Source of the DNA: Ligilactobacillus hayakitensis DSM 18933 = JCM 14209
Lineage (GTDB): Bacteria; Bacillota; Bacilli; Lactobacillales; Lactobacillaceae
Direction of reading: 5' to 3'
Assembly: GCF_000615845.1 (NCBI RefSeq)
Contig: NZ_BAML01000001.1
Span: 1-64,000, forward strand
DNA length: 64,000 bases
Positions 62,219 through 64,000 of this stretch are shown here, piece by piece; the first letter of the stretch is position 1; each line of letters opens with the position of its first letter. The notes under the pieces are model-generated. The model was not told the DNA's origin. It made no database searches and was given only the letters and a program-made list of their open reading frames with translations. The translations under genes were made by a program, and so were the position numbers.

Positions 62219-63001
62219 ATGGAAGAAGTAATTTTACAACATTTCAGACCTGATGAAGAAGAAACCGTAAAGAAATTAGCGAGATATATTGCAAAAGCAG
62301 AAGATGAGTATCGACCTATATTAACTCATTTTTTAAATCCAAGAGAACGTAGAATTGCCGAATTTTTAATTAAAAAAAATTCGGGAATCAAAATTTCTGC
62401 ATATGGTGGAAATGAAAATGCGGAGAGAAAAAGAGTACTTTTTTTCCCAGAATATTATGAAGTTAATGATGGTGACTTCAAGTTAGCATTATTAAATTTA
62501 AAGTATCCTGTTAAATTCAGTAAACTTTCACATGGTAGTATTCTTGGAACACTAGCAAATAGCGGTGTAGATAGAGAAGTTTTAGGTGATATTATCAATC
62601 ATGAAAATGAATGGCAAGTCATTTGTGAGCAAGAAATAAAACAATTTTTTATTTCTCAGATTGAAAAGATTGGTAAGACAAAAGTTGAATTTCAAGAAAC
62701 TAAGTTTAATAACTTATTAAAACCAAACGTTGAGATGATGGATAAGGAATTACCTGTTTCGTCATTAAGGTTAGATAATTTAATATCCTCAATCTATAAT
62801 ATTTCCAGGGGAAACACAAAAAATTTAATTAAGGCGAAAAAAGTTCAGCTAAATTGGATGATTTGTGAAAAACCCGATTGGGATGTGAAAATTGATGATG
62901 TTATTTCTATTAGAGGCTACGGACGTTTTGAATTAGACGAAATTTTAAATGTCACAAAAAAAGGAAAAACACGGATAAAGGTTAAAGTTTTAAAAAAATA
63001 A
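62219..63001 (+). CDS. ylmH: S4-domain RNA-binding protein YlmH
   Basis: A 260-residue protein with an N-terminal region of YlmH type (HFLNPRERRIAEFLI, about 33-47) and a C-terminal S4 RNA-binding domain (about 183-258, with SSLRLDNLISSIYNISR and DDVISIRGYGRF-type strands). In B. subtilis YlmH binds stalled 50S subunits and takes part in ribosome-associated quality control. ATG 62219 starts 1 base after the ylmG stop without a strong own ribosome site, implying coupling. Confidence 0.92.
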   Translation: MEEVILQHFRPDEEETVKKLARYIAKAEDEYRPILTHFLNPRERRIAEFLIKKNSGIKISAYGGNENAERKRVLFFPEYYEVNDGDFKLALLNLKYPVKFSKLSHGSILGTLANSGVDREVLGDIINHENEWQVICEQEIKQFFISQIEKIGKTKVEFQETKFNNLLKPNVEMMDKELPVSSLRLDNLISSIYNISRGNTKNLIKAKKVQLNWMICEKPDWDVKIDDVISIRGYGRFELDEILNVTKKGKTRIKVKVLKK

Positions 63002-63015
63002 TGGAGGTGTAGATG

Positions 63016-63819
63016 ATGGCATTAACACCATTAGATATTCATAATAAAGAATTTCATAATCGTTTACGTGGATATGATCAAGATGAAGTTAACGAATTTC
63101 TAGATCAAATTATTAAAGATTATGAAAATATTTTAAAGGAAAATGAACGTTTAAACGAAAGTTTACAACAAAACCAAGAAAAGTTGAAATATTTCAATGA
63201 TTTGAAAGACTCATTGAATCAATCAATTATTGTTGCACAAGAAGCTGCGGATAAAGTTAAGGCTAATTCTCAAAAAGAAGCTGAAATTATTAATCACGAA
63301 GCTCAAAAGCAAGGTCAAGATATTATTGACCAAGCTAATGAAAAGGCTCGTCATATTATTGATGAAGCATCTAAGAAAGCAAAGCGTCTTGCAGTCGAAA
63401 CTGATGATTTAAGAAAACAAGCTCGTATTTTCCGTCAAAAATTACAAGTAATGATGGAATCACAACTTGAAGTTATCAAGGGTAGTGAATGGGATGAAAT
63501 TCTTAAACAAGGTGATGTAAGCAGTTTTGAAGATATTCAAGATGCAATTCGTCACGATGATTCTCTTGACAATTTATCAAGTAATGAAGTACAATCATTT
63601 GAAAGCAACTACAGTCAAAATGATGTTTCTGAAGTAGAAAACGAAGAAAATGTTGTAGTTCCTGAAGAAATGAATCAAGAGGCAGAAGATAATAGTAATT
63701 TAGAAACTGTGGAAAGTGAAGAAAAAGTTGAAGAAGTTGAAACAAAACCTCAAGTAAATGAAACTGTTGTTATTTTCCCAGATGATGATCATTCTGCTTC
63801 TGGTCGTAATTTTAAATAG
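63016..63819 (+). CDS. divIVA: Cell division / polarity protein DivIVA
   Basis: A 267-residue curvature-sensing scaffold. The N-terminal [21 protein letters not shown] holds the membrane-inserting Phe and the Arg cluster. Two coiled-coil parts follow (about 30-70 and 75-165). The acidic, low-complexity tail (about 185-260) is longer than in Bacillus DivIVA. I prefer ATG 63016 (GGAGG 8 bases upstream) to ATG 63013. It ends the dcw cluster and is followed by a T-box leader. Confidence 0.93.
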   Translation: MALTPLDIHNKEFHNRLRGYDQDEVNEFLDQIIKDYENILKENERLNESLQQNQEKLKYFNDLKDSLNQSIIVAQEAADKVKANSQKEAEIINHEAQKQGQDIIDQANEKARHIIDEASKKAKRLAVETDDLRKQARIFRQKLQVMMESQLEVIKGSEWDEILKQGDVSSFEDIQDAIRHDDSLDNLSSNEVQSFESNYSQNDVSEVENEENVVVPEEMNQEAEDNSNLETVESEEKVEEVETKPQVNETVVIFPDDDHSASGRNFK

Positions 63820-63825
63820 TAATCA

Positions 63826-64000
63826 AGCATAAAGAACACGGAACAAAGTAAATTAATTACAGAGAGCTGATGTTAGGTGAGAGTTCAGTATTTCACTTAC
63901 TATGTTTCATCATCTTTTTTGATGTATTTTTCTGAACAAAGTAGGAAAAATCGGTTCATCGCGTTAGAGATGACATAAGTAATTAGTTAATAATTAAAAT
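63826..64000 (+). promoter_or_regulatory. T-box leader, cut by the window edge (probably of ileS)
   Basis: Stem I features are clear: an AGTAAATTAA arm, then AGAGAGCTGATG and GGTGAGAGTTCAG, the conserved AG-bulge and distal-loop motifs. No terminator or T-box is seen before the end, so the leader is incomplete. ileS follows divIVA in most Lactobacillales, which fits, and an ATC is present in the expected right-hand region (TTTCATCATC), but the specifier is not certain. Confidence 0.85.

Noticed and set aside
63566-63595. Consensus-like promoter TTGACA-N18-TACAAT inside divIVA
   Set aside because: It lies over 200 bases before the T-box leader within coding sequence. It could feed ileS, but one match of this quality can arise by chance and the codons fit divIVA.

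Overview
The window reads as a chromosomal housekeeping segment of a low-GC, Gram-positive lactic acid bacterium, most likely in the Lactobacillaceae. The evidence is the A+T-rich coding, frequent TTG/GTG starts behind strong GGAGG sites, three T-box leaders, an L27 with a cleavable N-terminus beside its Prp protease, a complete mraZ-to-divIVA division cluster, and the ezrA, iscS, thiI, valS, folC, radC, mreB gene order. The D-Ala ligase has Phe in place of Tyr at the position that selects D-Ala-D-Lac. This argues against the vancomycin-sensitive L. delbrueckii/acidophilus branch and for a vancomycin-resistant genus. I cannot name the species.

Layout: 1-350 is the right end of an IS200/IS605-type element (3' end of tnpB). 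354-8129 holds trmL, ftsK, the M16/SDR trio ymfF-ymfH-ymfI, rodZ and pgsA. 8289-14099 holds recA, rny and mutS. 14106-20305 holds mutL-ruvA-ruvB-queA-tgt-yajC. A lone minus-strand yfhO (20390-23059) separates this from pbp2b, rplU-prp-rpmA, a M24 peptidase, ddl and tag (to 29457). A mostly minus-strand block (29510-33763) carries uspA, a small membrane protein, a probable 6S RNA, rarA, yueI, rpsD with a structured leader, and a free-Met-sulfoxide reductase. From 33933 everything but one 40-residue gene is on the plus strand: ezrA, iscS-thiI, T-box/valS, folC, radC, csp, mreBCD-minCD, a T-box-controlled amino-acid ABC transporter, then mraZ-rsmH-ftsL-pbp2x-mraY-murD-murG-divIB-ftsA-ftsZ-yggT-ylmH-divIVA. 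The window ends inside a T-box leader that should serve ileS.

Most genes serve three linked jobs: cell-wall synthesis and division (MreBCD, RodZ, PBP2b, PBP2x, MraY/MurD/MurG, FtsA/Z/L, DivIB, EzrA, DivIVA, MinCD, Ddl), DNA maintenance (RecA, MutS/L, RuvA/B, RarA, FtsK, RadC, Tag), and translation or tRNA modification (TrmL, QueA/Tgt, ThiI/IscS, ValRS, S4, L21, L27, YlmH).

No new defence or biosynthetic system is visible. The most noteworthy observations are four single-base homopolymer frameshifts (mutS, ruvA, yajC, thiI), which could be either assembly errors or a real mutator signature; a five-repeat MraZ operator with a 10-11 bp period; the F-type Ddl; and the absence of sepF, cinA and efp from positions where relatives usually carry them.
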